Position numbers and translations under genes: made by a program
Shown here: one piece after another, positions 1 through 12,180 of the stretch
Layout of the letters: each line of letters starts with the position of its first letter
How positions within the stretch are numbered: the stretch's first letter is position 1
Assembly (NCBI GenBank): GCA_024220505.1
Contig: JAKZZE010000035.1
Span: 418,243-482,242 of the forward strand
Direction of reading: 5' to 3'
Source: Rhizopus arrhizus
Lineage: Eukaryota; Mucoromycota; Mucoromycetes; Mucorales; Rhizopodaceae
Length of the DNA stretch: 64,000 bases
Notes under the pieces: model-generated
Database searches by the model: none
Seen by the model: the letters and a program-made list of their open reading frames with translations, nothing else
Told to the model about the DNA's origin: nothing

Positions 1-1002
1 GTATGATCTGAATTTGGTTTTTGTTTACCAGGGGAACATGTCCTAGTAGCTCATGACAAACATCCGGTTCGGGTGTATAATAAGGCTTTGATGGATGACG
101 AATGTACTGCGTAGAATAGAATACGCGAAAGGCAAATGAGTTCAAGAAATCTCGACTTGATAACAACCCCATCACAGGACGAAGAGTAAATCCAGTACAG
201 TCCTTTAAAAATCTCGAGATACGTTCCAGTTGGGGGATTTGTTGATCATTGTACCCACAGTTTTGAATCAGCAAGGGCAAGACATACTGATGCTCGCGAC
301 AAGCATGCGTGGGATACATGGATATCAGTTTACGAAACACTTTACCCCACGTCTCTGTCTCTTCAGCAGTGTATTCGATCTCTGGTATAGGCTGGCCGGT
401 ACGATAGGATTTGGCAAAACGAGTAATCTCAGTACGCCTAGCACGGTAAACTGGATCATTTGCACCAGGATGGTCAGAACCTGCGGAAAGAGAAGGATAG
501 ATTAGTGAAAAGAAAATAAGTAGAGTATCCATCTTACTGAGCTCTTCTCCCATTTCCAATACTTTATCGGCAAATGTATCAAGATCTGTCAATTTTCTTG
601 GGAACCATGCAACGCTGTCTAAATCAACCGATTTGTATTCACATTTATCTGGTATAATTAAAATTCAGTCTCTTACCAGCAGATCCTGTGTCAGCTCCAA
701 TGACACGCACCTCTTTGGTATGCTTTCCAAGGTTTTCTACAATGTTGCTCACTTGATTAGCATCCTTCGCATCAAAGTCAACAAAAAAATCATAATCTCG
801 ATCATTTGCACGGCTGGGACGACTGTACACTGCGTTTAATAACTTATCGAATGAATACAATAGTTAAAAAAAAGGGTATTTACGATTCAATTCGAGTAAG
901 AGAGATATCCAAAGATTTAATTGTAGCTAAACAGCTTTCAAGCGAACCCACTTTATCAGCAATTGAAAAATACAAGGTAGTCTTTAACGCATTTTTAACC
1001 AT
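1..1002 (-). CDS. PAH: Phenylalanine-4-hydroxylase (pterin-dependent), 3' part cut by window edge
   Basis: Hydroxylates phenylalanine to tyrosine using tetrahydrobiopterin and non-haem iron (family knowledge). Four exons are visible: 1002-884, 822-677, 618-538 and 480-29, together exactly 266 codons; introns are 57-61 nt and a fourth begins at 28. Residues 8-75 form an ACT-type regulatory domain ending in ESRPSR and YDFFVDFD. The catalytic domain follows, with [16 protein letters not shown], the pterin-site region TGFTLRPV, and the iron-ligand motif HELLGH just before the visible end. ATG at 1002 is chosen because the frame from it flows straight into the ACT strand KTTLYFSI. Splicing is needed to join ES|RPSR. 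The C-terminal third lies outside the window. Family identity is very secure; substrate preference for Phe over Tyr or Trp is inferred. Confidence 0.93.
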
Positions 1003-4000
1003 ATTCAGAGATATTGCTTTTTATATATGTTTTATCGTCGTCAGGAAAAATATAGACAGAAAAAAAGAAAAAGGCATAATAAAATGCAGCAGTTGGATTA
1101 TTTATGCTAAAAAAAAAAAAAAAAAAAATTATGCCTCTGATTTATCATAGTCCTGTGATTTAGCAGCTAAATCTTTAGATGATATTAAACAAAGGACAAA
1201 AAAGAAATCAAAAGAATATTTAGCTATGATGATTCAAGCCTGTTTGAAGAGTCATTTAATTTCCATTGAATTGCCAAGTATCAAGTAATAACCTATTGGA
1301 AATGAAGAAAAGACATCATGACATGTTATTGTCAGTAGGTGAGATCATAGTAAATCCACTTATTATTTAGTTCAAGTACCATGGCAGATGTGTACACTAC
1401 CATGATTATATTCTACACATTTCAAAACAAACTGTCTATAAACTGCGAACAAATAAAAATTAAATCAATTTTAGATTGCATTGATAGACTCGTAAAAGTG
1501 CATTATTTCAAGTGTTACAATGGGGATGTATAAAAAAAGTATTTCACATTCTGCTTTGATAGTAAGTGAAAAAATAAAGTACAACAATTGACCACCATCT
1601 CTTAGTCATTCACTCCTTTTACTCTTAAAAACCACAATTATGCGTGACAGTACCCTTAATATGATTCGTTGATCCAAAATTATTCCAGTTTTTTAAATCA
1701 GTTTATTGGATCATGACATGTTTATGCTTCTGTACTTTTCTATAAAATGTCCTTTTTTGATCGGGCTCAACAAGTTGGTGTAACATATTTCGTTCAAATT
1801 GGAATATCTTATGCAGCCATAGTCAATGTTGTTCTTACATGTTTCTTTAGAATAGCCCTTCATCCGGAGATTATTATTAAAAAAGTATTAATCATTAACT
1901 TTGATCCATACTAACAATTGAATGCTGAATAACCACTTTTTATTTTTTTTAGTGAGCTTTTATTTTCTTTCATAAATTCAAAAGTGTCAGTTTTCATTTC
2001 AAAAGCTCTAGAAATCATTAATAAATAGACAGCTGGTCTTCATTTTCTTTACAAGTGAATGCTCTCTTATAGGCAATATTTATCAGTTTCAATTTTTTGT
2101 ATAAATTGGGACAAAGTCTGTTATTTTTTTTTTTTTCGATCATGTTGACCTCATAAGATGATTGATGAGCTTATTTTATCCATGAGAATAAGATAAAAAA
2201 CCGTTCTTGTTTCAATGTGTGTATCTTGGTTGATGGATTCTTTCAAGTCTTCCGATACAAGTTGCTATTAAAATGATAATAAAAGGACCTGTCTATGTCA
2301 CCCTTTTCTTTCAATGTATGTCATGTATTATTATCTACTCGGGCATACCATTCAGCACAAGCAATAGACAGTCAAGAGGTGGCAGTACAAACTATAGGCT
2401 GAAGGGATGCAAATCTCTGGTTTCCAATTAAAATTTTTTCTTTTCCCCCCAACCCTTCATTCTGTGAAGGATAAATTAAGAGCATAACTATATTAAACAG
2501 ATCGTATTAGTGGAACACGCTTCACAAAATTCATAGCTTAAGAGGCTTTGGATGGTTTACTCTGAGAGGTGATATACATGATCTTTTCATGATTTTTTTG
2601 TGTGTATGAGGATTTTATTCGGATGCCACATTTTAGTTTGTCACCGCAAGAAATATTTTTAATAACTGGTCTAAACTCACGAACAAGCCAACAGAAAACG
2701 GCCAGATGAGAGACTAATCCAGCAGAAAAAATTTGATCTCTTTGCTAGGGGGATTTGCTCCCTATTTTTCTCCATGATCGATGAATGAAGCACGCACTGT
2801 TTAGACTATTTTCAGAATTGAGTGTCGTATTCTTACAAATTTTACAATACAACTTATACATAGAAACAACCAATGAATGCAGCATTCATTCCTAAATAGT
2901 GTATTTAAACCAAAAGAATAGTTGTGGCTAAATTTCAGCTTTTTTAAGTACTGATTAATTTGTTTAATGGTATTTTGTACATAAAGCTTATTATTGTTCA
3001 TAAATTCTTTAATCAAAGAATATTGTAATGAATATCTCGTCGTATTTTCCTTATTAAATGCTTCAATGTCGCGTGAGACTATTCAAGATCCCCAGATTAT
3101 ATAATTGAAAGCAATGTCTATATTATACTGGGTGTTAAATATTCATCACTTCAAACAACTTTAACTTGTGCAACTTTGGGTTCTAATTATTAATTTTAAG
3201 AAATAGGATATAGTTTATATTCAATGGATTCCCACTCCTACCATCACTCAACAGAAGGATTCAATACACTGATCAATTATCAATTTCCCTTCCTATTTTA
3301 CTCTGTATTTAATCGACTCCAAACTACATACCCAAGATCACATACCCGGTCCATCCTTCAATAGAAAGAGGCATATTCTAAGAGGAGGGTGTTTTCATAA
3401 ATGAACAACTCCTTTTGTATTTCTATTGGTTGTCCTAAAGGAATTTTCAATTTAAAATAGTACATACACGTCTATTCTTTTTGCTTTAAACTACCACAAA
3501 GTCACACTTATTTTTAATAGCTTGCTATTGTCAAAATTTTATGGTCAATTTTTGTTGACAAGTAGATTTATCCAGTCCTTTAGAGTACTTTGAATGCTGT
3601 ATATGCAAAGTGCAATATTGCTCCAACATGATCATCTTTGATGAGACAGCAGCTGATGAACAAAGGAGCCTGTCCATATCTTACGTCCCTTCCTCCTATT
3701 CCTTGTACTGCTGCTGGTCACCCATGACGAAGGGCATGGAGTGGAGTGATGATGCAGATTATAGATGGAAAGAAAAGAGATGGTATGCCCATACTCTCTT
3801 TCTGTATTGAGCGTAAATGCTTTTACTGCATGTAACAGATGTATTCACAAGGTTAAAAGGTACCTTTGTTTTTAATAAAGAGCCCTTCTTTTAAAACCTT
3901 GGATTAATTCTGTATAACTTGATGGTATCCGTACTACTGTTCTGATGACATCATTTCAACACAAACAAATAAACCCAATTTTTTTTTTATCAGGCATCTA

Positions 4001-5438
4001 CAGAATAGTCAACACTCTACTCGACAGAAAAACTAAATCAGTCGTGAAAAATAAGTTTATTTATTAAAGCCTTGTCCCTTTATTTCTATCCTTTTGTTTT
4101 TCTATCAACATCTCGGCCTTTTATTTTTTATTTTGTCAGTCAGCTGTTCTATGCAACGAATGAGAATAATTCAATTTAATACTTTTTCTTGGGGGGGGGA
4201 AACAGATCCGTCAGTGGTCATAAAAGAAAAACGGTAGATTTTTACACTACTTTTGTTTAATGATCAAGGACTGTCTGTCTCTCTGTTTTTTTAATAATAA
4301 AAAGAGCATTCCATCCATTTGTATTCTTTATGAAAACAAAACCTGGAACGAGCTGATGACTTTCAATATAAAAATCAAGTGATCCGTGCAGGCTTCATTC
4401 TTTACTCTCGGCTTTAACAGAAGAGTGCAGTGAAAGGATGGGTTTGAGATCCATGAGGGCGTGTCATTTTTTGCTTTTGTTTTAATCATGCTATTTTTAT
4501 ATAACCTGAACAATGCTGAAAATAAACACTGCAGTGAAAATAAAGTAGGATAGGAAGAGTGCTGTTTTCTGTTGGATAACAGGTAATAAAACCAAAGTAA
4601 TGTTCCTTACAAAGATTAGCACAAATCAAATAATAACCACACATGCATCTATTCTGGAATTCTGAATATCAAATACCGTACCTTCTTTGGTATCTCATAT
4701 TGTAAAAAAGTAAGAAGGAAATGAAAGCATTCCCTTTTTCTTTTTGCTTAGCATCAAATTACAAGTACACATTTATGCCGTTTATCATTACGAAAAGATG
4801 ATTGATAAAGTGTCACATCAATTCCATCTCTTTCTTAATCCAAATAGCTTGATATTGACTTATTTGTGCATTAAAAATAAGCAACTATTTCTTTTTATAC
4901 ACATTCGATAATAAAAGCCAATAGAGTCTCTGGCTTGTGATAACAGGCCCTGCACCTTATCTTGGCATTTTTTTTTTTTCTTTTATAGAAACACGATCCT
5001 TTTTAATGCATAAGGAGACATAATGGTTGAGTACATTGGATGAACTCAATGTTCACGACACATAATGTCACTAGTAGAAATCATTACTCATAAAAACAGA
5101 ATGACGAAATCAAAAATGAATTGTATTAAAAAAGTTTGACTATTTCTACTTGTAGGATTAAAAAGTGATAAAACATGAATAAATATCTGTTGATAATCAT
5201 GATCACATAATGAACCCAAAGCAACTCTAGGAAACAAAGAAACTTTTTTATTCTAGAAAAAAGAACGTGACACAATCATCATGCTAAACAAAGTTTGAGG
5301 CAAAGCAAAAGAGGGGGGGAATGAAACATCCTTTTTTGGTTACACGGGCATTTATAGATTCTGCTAGAACAGGAGGAGAGATGGCTGTGTATATGAATCA
5401 CTTTTCCCTCTCTATCCTCCCCCCCCCCTCTCCTCTCT
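1003..5438. other. Long gene-poor stretch
   Basis: About 4.4 kb, AT-rich, with an A18 run at 1111-1128 and many short A/T runs. No open frame here looks like protein by composition except a possible 55-codon frame at 1747-1914. I see no tRNA, no terminal repeats and no transposon protein. The left end must hold the promoter of the hydroxylase gene. Confidence 0.5.
1747..1914 (+). CDS. Possible 55-aa small membrane protein
   Basis: ATG at 1747 opens 55 codons beginning MSFFDRAQQVGVTYFVQIG and ending NFDPY before TAA. A hydrophobic stretch (about residues 14-36) could be one membrane helix. No family is recognised; there is no supporting intron or neighbour. It could be chance in AT-rich DNA. 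Confidence 0.2.
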   Translation: MSFFDRAQQVGVTYFVQIGISYAAIVNVVLTCFFRIALHPEIIIKKVLIINFDPY

Positions 5439-6104
5439 TTATTTTACACGGTGTTCAAGAACGGATTGTTTGATATGAAAAGCAAGCTTTTTGATATAAA
5501 TAGTTTTGGCAACGACAAAGATGGCTATCGTCAATTGAATCCACTGATAGATCATGTTTGGATCATGATGGATGATAGCCATCCACTCACATACAATTTG
5601 CCAAGGTCGGACGAGATGTTTGGTCAATTGTATCTTTCCAAAGAGGATCATCATCAGTCTCGTTTTTGATCGAAAGGAGTCGATTGGCCTTTTTTGCTTT
5701 AGAGCCAGGCGTAATCGATCGAGTTCGGACAGGAGCTGTTGAGGTGAGCGGACATTGGACTGAAGCAGTAAGAAGAATGCACGGTAGAGGTGAGCCGATG
5801 TGGGCAGCTTGGTGTTTTCTGGGATTAAACTTGTCTTGATACGCTCAAGAACGTGTAACTTGGCCGCGTAGGAGGAATAAAACATTGTGTGATTGGATGT
5901 TTGAGATGGCGATGCTGCTGAGCTGTTGGGTCTTTTATCCGATTGAAACCGAAAGGGTTCCTCGATGACCTGAATGAGTTCACTGTAGCTTTGACAGTGT
6001 CTTGGTTCAATCTTGTTTTGTATACGAACTAGTTCATGCTTGATCCATTCATTCAAACTCATTATTTGACCAGTGATGAAATCTTTTAGTTGTACTTCAG
6101 ACAT
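5439..6104 (-). CDS. Hypothetical protein with C-terminal membrane segment
   Basis: Uninterrupted 221-codon frame from ATG at 6104 (MSEVQLKDF) to TAA at 5439. The body is helical-looking and rich in Lys, Arg, Gln and Leu, with a Ser-rich patch near residues 55-75. A hydrophobic segment near residues 188-206 (IYQWIQLTIAIFVVAKTIY) is followed by a basic tail, so it may be tail-anchored in ER, mitochondrial outer or peroxisomal membrane. I recognise no domain. It lies tail-first downstream of the transporter gene, 137 bp away on the same strand. A C-rich tract (5420-5430) sits just past the stop. Confidence 0.6.
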   Translation of the reverse strand: MSEVQLKDFITGQIMSLNEWIKHELVRIQNKIEPRHCQSYSELIQVIEEPFRFQSDKRPNSSAASPSQTSNHTMFYSSYAAKLHVLERIKTSLIPENTKLPTSAHLYRAFFLLLQSNVRSPQQLLSELDRLRLALKQKRPIDSFRSKTRLMMILFGKIQLTKHLVRPWQIVCEWMAIIHHDPNMIYQWIQLTIAIFVVAKTIYIKKLAFHIKQSVLEHRVK

Positions 6105-6240
6105 TGAACAAGTGATGAAAATAAGAGAAAAAGAAGATGCGAATCAATGCAAAATAATTACTCTTTTTTTTATACCTAAAGAGGCTGATGCATACTTTTA
6201 AAAAGTGTTACACATATTAAAAGATTTATTTAAACATAAA

Positions 6241-7816
6241 TCATTGTACCGTGGAATGAATGCGTTCATAGCTACATGGGTAAATAGAATAACCTGATCG
6301 GACAACATCTTCTGCACTTCTACCTTTTGTTTCTGGTAATATAAACACAGCTATTACCGTGAGAAGCAGAAGGGTCAGACTAAATACATAAAACACATGA
6401 GCTTGACCAAGCAAGTTTCTGAGACTCAAAAATCCAGCAGAGACAATAAAATTCGAGATCATGTTCACTGACAATCCAACAGAGCAAGCACTCGAGACGG
6501 CCTTTGTCTCTACTACTTCAGGTATCATCAAAAAGGGTATTGGGCCCAATCCGATTGCAAATGAAGCGATAAATCCAATGATTGCAAAAGCAGAAGTACG
6601 ATCGTGTCCTGCTCCAATACTCCAACCTAACAAGGTCCCCATGAGAGCCATAAGACAACTTGATGTCAAGAACAAAGTGCGACGACCGGCCCTGTCCATC
6701 AAGACGGCCGATAGGGTTGTCATGGCAAGATTGATAATAGATATATAGACAGTGATGAGACCAGACGATTCAGGGAATACGGAAGACATGATCGAAGTCG
6801 AATAAAAAATGACGGCATTGACCCCAGAGAGTTGCTGAGAGAGTTGGAGGACCAAGAGGATGAAGAGTGGTTTTCGATAATACGAGGAGGTCAGGAACTC
6901 CCAAATGGTCACCTTTGGATGGCCATCCTCAGTCCTTTGACCACCCTCAAGCAGCGGCCGTCCCTCTCTTTCTGCCAAATCCTCCTCTTCAGCAGAATTG
7001 GCCCAATCACGTTTCCAGGTGGATATCTCCTCTTCTACCTCATCCACCGGCTCACTTCTTAATCTCACCAATGCCTTTTTCGCCTTGTCAAAACCACCGG
7101 GTAAAGACGCAAGATAGCGAGGAGAGTCAACACAGAGAGGCAAGATGCATGCTTGCAGGACGGCAAGGACGATACCGACAGCCAAGATGTATCTCCAGCG
7201 AGCCAAGGTAGACCAGATCAGGCCCATGATCTGAGCGACCATGATGCCAATCACGATCGACAACTGGGTGAACGCACCAAACAGTCCCCGTCTAGACGCA
7301 GGCACACACTCTGCGATGTAGGCCGGAACGACGACCGTGACAATACCGCTGCCGATACCTGAAAAAAATCTTCCGAGCATCATCCTGTTTGCTGTCGAGG
7401 CAAACGTGCACAGGATGGAACCCAGGCCAAGGAAGAGGTTGGTGGCCAGCAGGGTCAGTCGTCGGCCGTAACGGTCATTGAAATAAGGAGAACTGAGGGC
7501 ACCCACAAGTCCACCGGCGGTTAGCATCGAGACGATAAGTGCATATTGAGAGTCTGACATGGGTATACATTCAGGCAGCCTGTTGACCTTAGAAGCTCCC
7601 TGACAGTGAGATATGACGGACTGAGGTGTGTTTAGTTCACCGTTATGATAACCATATTGAAATGCGCTCTTTTTTTTTTTGGGGGAGTAAATAAATGGGT
7701 AAAAATGTCTCAAAGAAGAATAAATAGTGATACTGTCTATTTTATTTTGTTTTATTTACCAGTAATATTGTAGCTATAACAAATAGTAGATAAAGCGTCA
7801 AATGTTGGTTCGACAT
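6241..7816 (-). CDS. MFS sugar-type transporter, 494 aa
   Basis: Major facilitator of the sugar porter family, moving a hexose or similar solute across plasma or vacuolar membrane. Exon 1 (7816-7760, MSNQHLTLY) joins exon 2 (7668-6241), giving 494 residues. The join rebuilds helix 1, reading ..ATILL|SAFQYGYHNGELN, the GLUT-type start, so ATG 7816 is preferred over the unspliced ATG at 7713. Family marks: NDRYGRRLTLL between helices 2 and 3, the repeat mark DRAGRR in the second half, QQLSGVNAVIFYST in helix 7, VDSPRYL in place of PESPR, and PETKGRS after helix 12. The central loop (about residues 200-255) is charged and fairly long. The intron (91 nt) ends in an A-run before its AG, an unusual acceptor. 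Substrate cannot be called. Confidence 0.9.
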
Positions 7817-7904
7817 GAAACAATTGAAAAGAAAAAAAAAAGATGAATTTATTTCTTTTTCCCTTGTAAGCATTGTTTTATATTGCAGTTTAAATCCCCG
7901 CATT

Positions 7905-9346
7905 TTACTTTTTATTCAATACGATGGAGATCGCCTGCACCGTGTCTCCTTTAGCTTCATCAAAGGCTTCCAGTATCCTACCGACATCTTCGTGTGGTAA
8001 TACGGTTGTCATATAGTTCAGTTTTGATAGGTGCTTTTTCGAAATTTCTTTGAATGCGTCGGGCTTAAAAGTTCGGGATGGACTTGATTTGATAAAGGAG
8101 GAATGAATGACGCTGATCGAACTCCTTTCGATTGGTCGTCTGTGGACCGAGTTTGTTCTGTGACTGATGGACCTGTGACGATGATGTCTGTGCGTGGCCC
8201 GATGAGTACCGAAAACGCCTAGGATACTAACAGATCGCTTGAGTACACTGCCGGACGCACTGTTGATCAGTAATCTGGATGGTACGTTCTCTGTCGTGTT
8301 GTCTCGCAAAGGAAACGCTTGAGATCCTCTTGATTTCCTCCAGATGTGAGAGAGAGATCCCGTAAAGAGCATGCTTGTACTGCTGCCATAAGAAGGAAAT
8401 TCAGGCAGTGGCTTTGGTCTAGGCACCGGAACATGACCTAAACATCACTTTCAATCCGTCGTACTCTTCACCCCCCCTTTCCTCATCCCACCCTATTTCA
8501 TTTACCTTCTTCGAGAGCCAACAGCTTTCCTCTGGTCGACATAAACTTGATCCACCGGGCAATAGGTGACTCTACAGCGAGACATGCATCCAGTGTCTTT
8601 TCATAAAAGGACAGTCGTTCAAATATATCAGGTATACGCATCATTTCCTCAAACGTTCTTCGTATGTATCTTTGCTTTGGCTTTTCTTCTTTGGCCAGAC
8701 TCATCTTTGTCGATCGCATGGATGGTGTGTACGAGAGTGCTGTCGTTCTTAAAAGGGAAGCAGTGGATGGACCATGAAATAGGGATAAAGACCTTTTGGG
8801 GCCACCGCTGTCCATCAGAGACCTGTTCACTCCTTGCAGTGAGTCTTGTCTGGTTCCTATCTTAAAGGACAAACTGCGGGCGATGGTTGTGGAGGAGGCA
8901 GGGGATCGATGGAGAGGGTGTGCAGAGGATAAAGAACGTGTCGAACAAGATCGTTCAACGGTCGCCTTTTCTTTTCTGATCTTGTACTGGCTCAAGACAG
9001 CCTTTCTCTGAACCTTTTTCGGCGGTGTGTCGATTTCATGAGGCTTGTGCTCCTGATCTACTATCGTTTGATACGTACTCTCTTCTCTTTTGATGCATAT
9101 TGGTTTTGCATGCATCTCTTTGATTTTTCTTTCTTTAGGTACTCTCTTCTCAGTTGTAGTATTCTCTTTTTCATGAGGCACTTGAGGTCTATAGATGGCC
9201 CTGATGCTGTAGATCGAATCTATTTCATCTGGCTTGTATACTCTTTTAACCCTATCTGAGTCTCTAGACGGTGGTGTGGCTATAAAAGCATCCATTAATT
9301 TTCCGCTTGAACAAGATGAGAAAGTAGAGTACCTTTTGCATCCCAT
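7905..9346 (-). CDS. Unknown protein with UBA/CUE-like C-terminus, 457 aa
   Basis: Two exons, 9346-8506 and 8437-7905, joined across a 68-nt intron (GTAAAT..TTTAG) at ..ALEEG|HVPVPRPKP. The first 200 residues are low-complexity, basic and Ser-rich. A more ordered block near residues 225-285 contains RRTFEEMMRIPDIFERL and ARWIKFMSTRGKL. A second Ser/Arg/His-rich stretch follows, and the last ~40 residues (VLPHEDVGRILEAFDEAKGD) resemble the three-helix UBA/CUE ubiquitin-binding fold. That resemblance is by eye only. No name can be given. Probably a cytoplasmic or nuclear adaptor. Confidence 0.7.
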
Positions 9347-9622
9347 GCATCTATCAATAACCCTACTTTACGCACTTGATCAAGTACAATTTTAAGAATA
9401 AAGAAAATAAAATAAAGTCTTCTTATTTTGTTATTATTTGTATACCTTGAGAGGTCATTTCTTTGATAAAAAAGATAAAATATTAAAATGCTTTTTTTTT
9501 ATGTTTGGAGAATTATTATTTTGTCTACTGACATTTGAACATAACTTAATATTAGGATCAATCATATGGGAAATTTATTCTAATGAAATAAAGAAAATAG
9601 AATGCAAAATGTACTTTTTTAT

Positions 9623-11432
9623 TTAAGCTGTTTCTGGCATACCAACATCAAGATCTTGTTCTACATCTTCATGCATATGATGACTATTGCTATTGTCACT
9701 ATCAGGGTATGTATATACTTTCACACAACCATCTAAGAAACAGAGTGGTGAGTTGACAATGTAAAATTATAATATAATTTACCATCTCCACATGAAAATA
9801 ACAAAGGTCGGTAAGGATGAAATATCACATCACGTACTTCCATGTCTTTTATAAACAAGAATAAGCATACATCATAAAACTGCTTTTATCGCTTACCTTG
9901 ATGTTCTTTTAATATAGCAGTTACTTGCTCTGTCAGCATGTTGAAAACAAAGATTTGACCATAAATCGTAGGTGCAAGTAAATATCTTCCGTTCGAAGTG
10001 ATTTTTACTAGCCATGAATTGGAATGATAACTAACAAGTTCATTAATCATCTTTCTCCCTCCCTCTCTCTTTCTCCTTTCGTCCTACTCACTCTTCATTT
10101 TGGTATTTTTTAACTTGCTCTAATCTAAACTGTTCGCCGTCTTTGGTAGGATACACCAGTTTATGTAAAGTACATGTATTTGGCTTTGATGCTGTCGATG
10201 CAAAGATTAAGAAATGTGTTTCTTTTTTTTTTTTAAACCTATACTTACAAACCCCTTCGCTTACATCACATAGTTCTGCACCTCTACTGATAAACCAAGC
10301 ATATTGACCTTCCTCTTCTTTATTCTTTTCAGCTTGCTTTAAATACAGTGATTCATCTAACCAACGAACAAACTTTCCACAATCACAATAAGATGAATAA
10401 AGATCGCTAAATGTTTGCAGCAACTGACCAGAAGGAGGATGAATAAAGCAACATGACAAGATGTCTCATGCTTACCTGTGCATTTTCAAAGTCATACAGT
10501 CTCAAATGTTCATCCACTGCTGCCATAAAATACTTATTGCCTGTGTTTGGTACAAAAGAGACTGTGAAGGCCATACAGGTAATATTGTCATCCATCTTTG
10601 TACGATCGAGCAGTGTGATCCAATCGCTTGCCATGTGCCACTTCATGATACTACCGTCTTGACTTGTCGATATATAATAATTTTCGCCCTCAAACTCCAA
10701 TGCCTTGATACACAAAATTTCTTCAGTGTGACCCTCTAGTTTGGCAACGACCTTGGACTCTGGCACGTTGAAGATCTTGATGGGACAGGGCAAGATGTGA
10801 TTGTCATCATCCTCTGCCGACCAACGCTGTCTGTCCTTGAGCTTGCCTCCGACCACCATGTGTTCATCACCGACAAATTTACCACAGTAAAACTCGTCAA
10901 TGTTCTCTTCCTCTCCGTCTCTCAGCTTGTGGACCAGCGCGAAATCGTTCTCGACATCCCAAAGTTTGATGGCCCCGATGTTTGAAAAGGTCGCGAGCAG
11001 ACTGCCGTCTCGGGAAAGGGCCATGCTGGTGATAGGCGCCTGGTCGTTGATCGTACAGGGGATGCCTTCGAGCGGATGGTCCTCGTTGATCGTATGAATC
11101 ATGTCGGATGATTCGGCGTGAAAGGACCAATATGGATCAGGATAGGTCTCTCGCAGGGACCGAACGCGTTCAGCCTTCCAACCCTCAGGTCCCCGTTTGA
11201 CCACCACCTTGGCCTTTTTCGTTTCCTTCTTGGTCGCCTTGCGTTTTGTAAGCGTCTTTTTCTTTTGTGTCTTTTTCTTCTTCTTTTTATCTTCTTCGCT
11301 CGAAGTGCTCTGGAGTAAGTCGTCTGTTAATATATCGTCCGTGTCTTGGTCTTCTCGACTTCCAACCGATAAATTCTCAAATTCTTCAAGGTCTGAAAGT
11401 TCTTCATAGGAAACTGTCTTTCTTCTAGGCAT
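9623..11432 (-). CDS. WD40-repeat protein with basic N-terminus, 520 aa
   Basis: Six exons: 11432-10476, 10423-10249, 10191-10092, 10054-9897, 9845-9783 and 9732-9623, summing to 521 codons. Residues 1-80 are acidic then Lys-rich (KKKKKKTQKKKTLTKRK), likely a nuclear or nucleolar signal. From about residue 120 come beta-propeller repeats: SRDGSLLATFSNIGAIKLWD, GHTEEILCI..STSQDGSIMKWH, VRDVIFHPYRPLLFSCG and DDGCVKVYTY. It ends in a Asp/Glu/His-rich tail. The third intron (10055-10091) would be only 37 nt, below the usual size here, so that junction is the least certain. The exact orthologue is not recognised; a chromatin or RNA-processing scaffold would fit. Confidence 0.8.
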
Positions 11433-12180
11433 AATTATTGTGGTTTACAAAATAAAAAAGTAAAAAAAAAAAGGACAAAAAAAATTATTTATTTTCGTGG
11501 TGCTTTAAATTTTTTGGCGTGATTGGCTGAAGGATTTGAGGGCCGATTGTTTCCCTCTTGCCTGTGTATTGAACAAGACGTAGACAGTGGCATACCATGC
11601 ATTGGACAAAGATACTGGGTTTTATTTGTGAATATACTTTTTGGTGTCCACGCTTTATTTCACAGCTTCTAAAAACAGCTTTCTACTGGCCTTTTTTTTT
11701 AAAAAAAATTCAAACCATTTACAAAAAAGGTTTCCAAACGTCTCCAGATTCAAACACTCCGCTTACAAGTAAAGTCTGACTGTAGGTAGCTGAAGGATTA
11801 TGATGAGGAAGTGAGAAAAAGAGAGAGTTTAGATTGAAATGTTCAATCGATATGAAATAAGTGCGGATAGTGTTGCTATCAACAGGTCTCATCCAAAACA
11901 TGTTAGAGGAGGTTGTAACAAAGATTCATAGATTGTATCAAGACAAACTTGAAAGAGCAATCAGAAAAACACTTTTATTTGCCTTTTGGTTAGCATCCTT
12001 TGATGATAACAAGCTATGCAGAGTCCCTTCCCTCTGTGTTTTCACGCTCATCTGTTGATTCACACGCTTAATTAAACAGAAAAGGAGCAGATAAATAGGA
12101 TTGCTTATACAGCTTGCTAACCAAAACACAGAAGCAAAAGATATACAAATAAGTCACGTTCAATTTATATTTTTTTTTTT
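11433..12180. promoter_or_regulatory. Intergenic, promoter side of the WD40 gene
   Basis: About 750 bp between the start of the WD40 gene and the stop of the exonuclease gene, both on minus. Several A/T runs lie near the WD40 start (11461-11475) and a T12 run at the exonuclease stop. No convincing gene seen. Confidence 0.5.
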
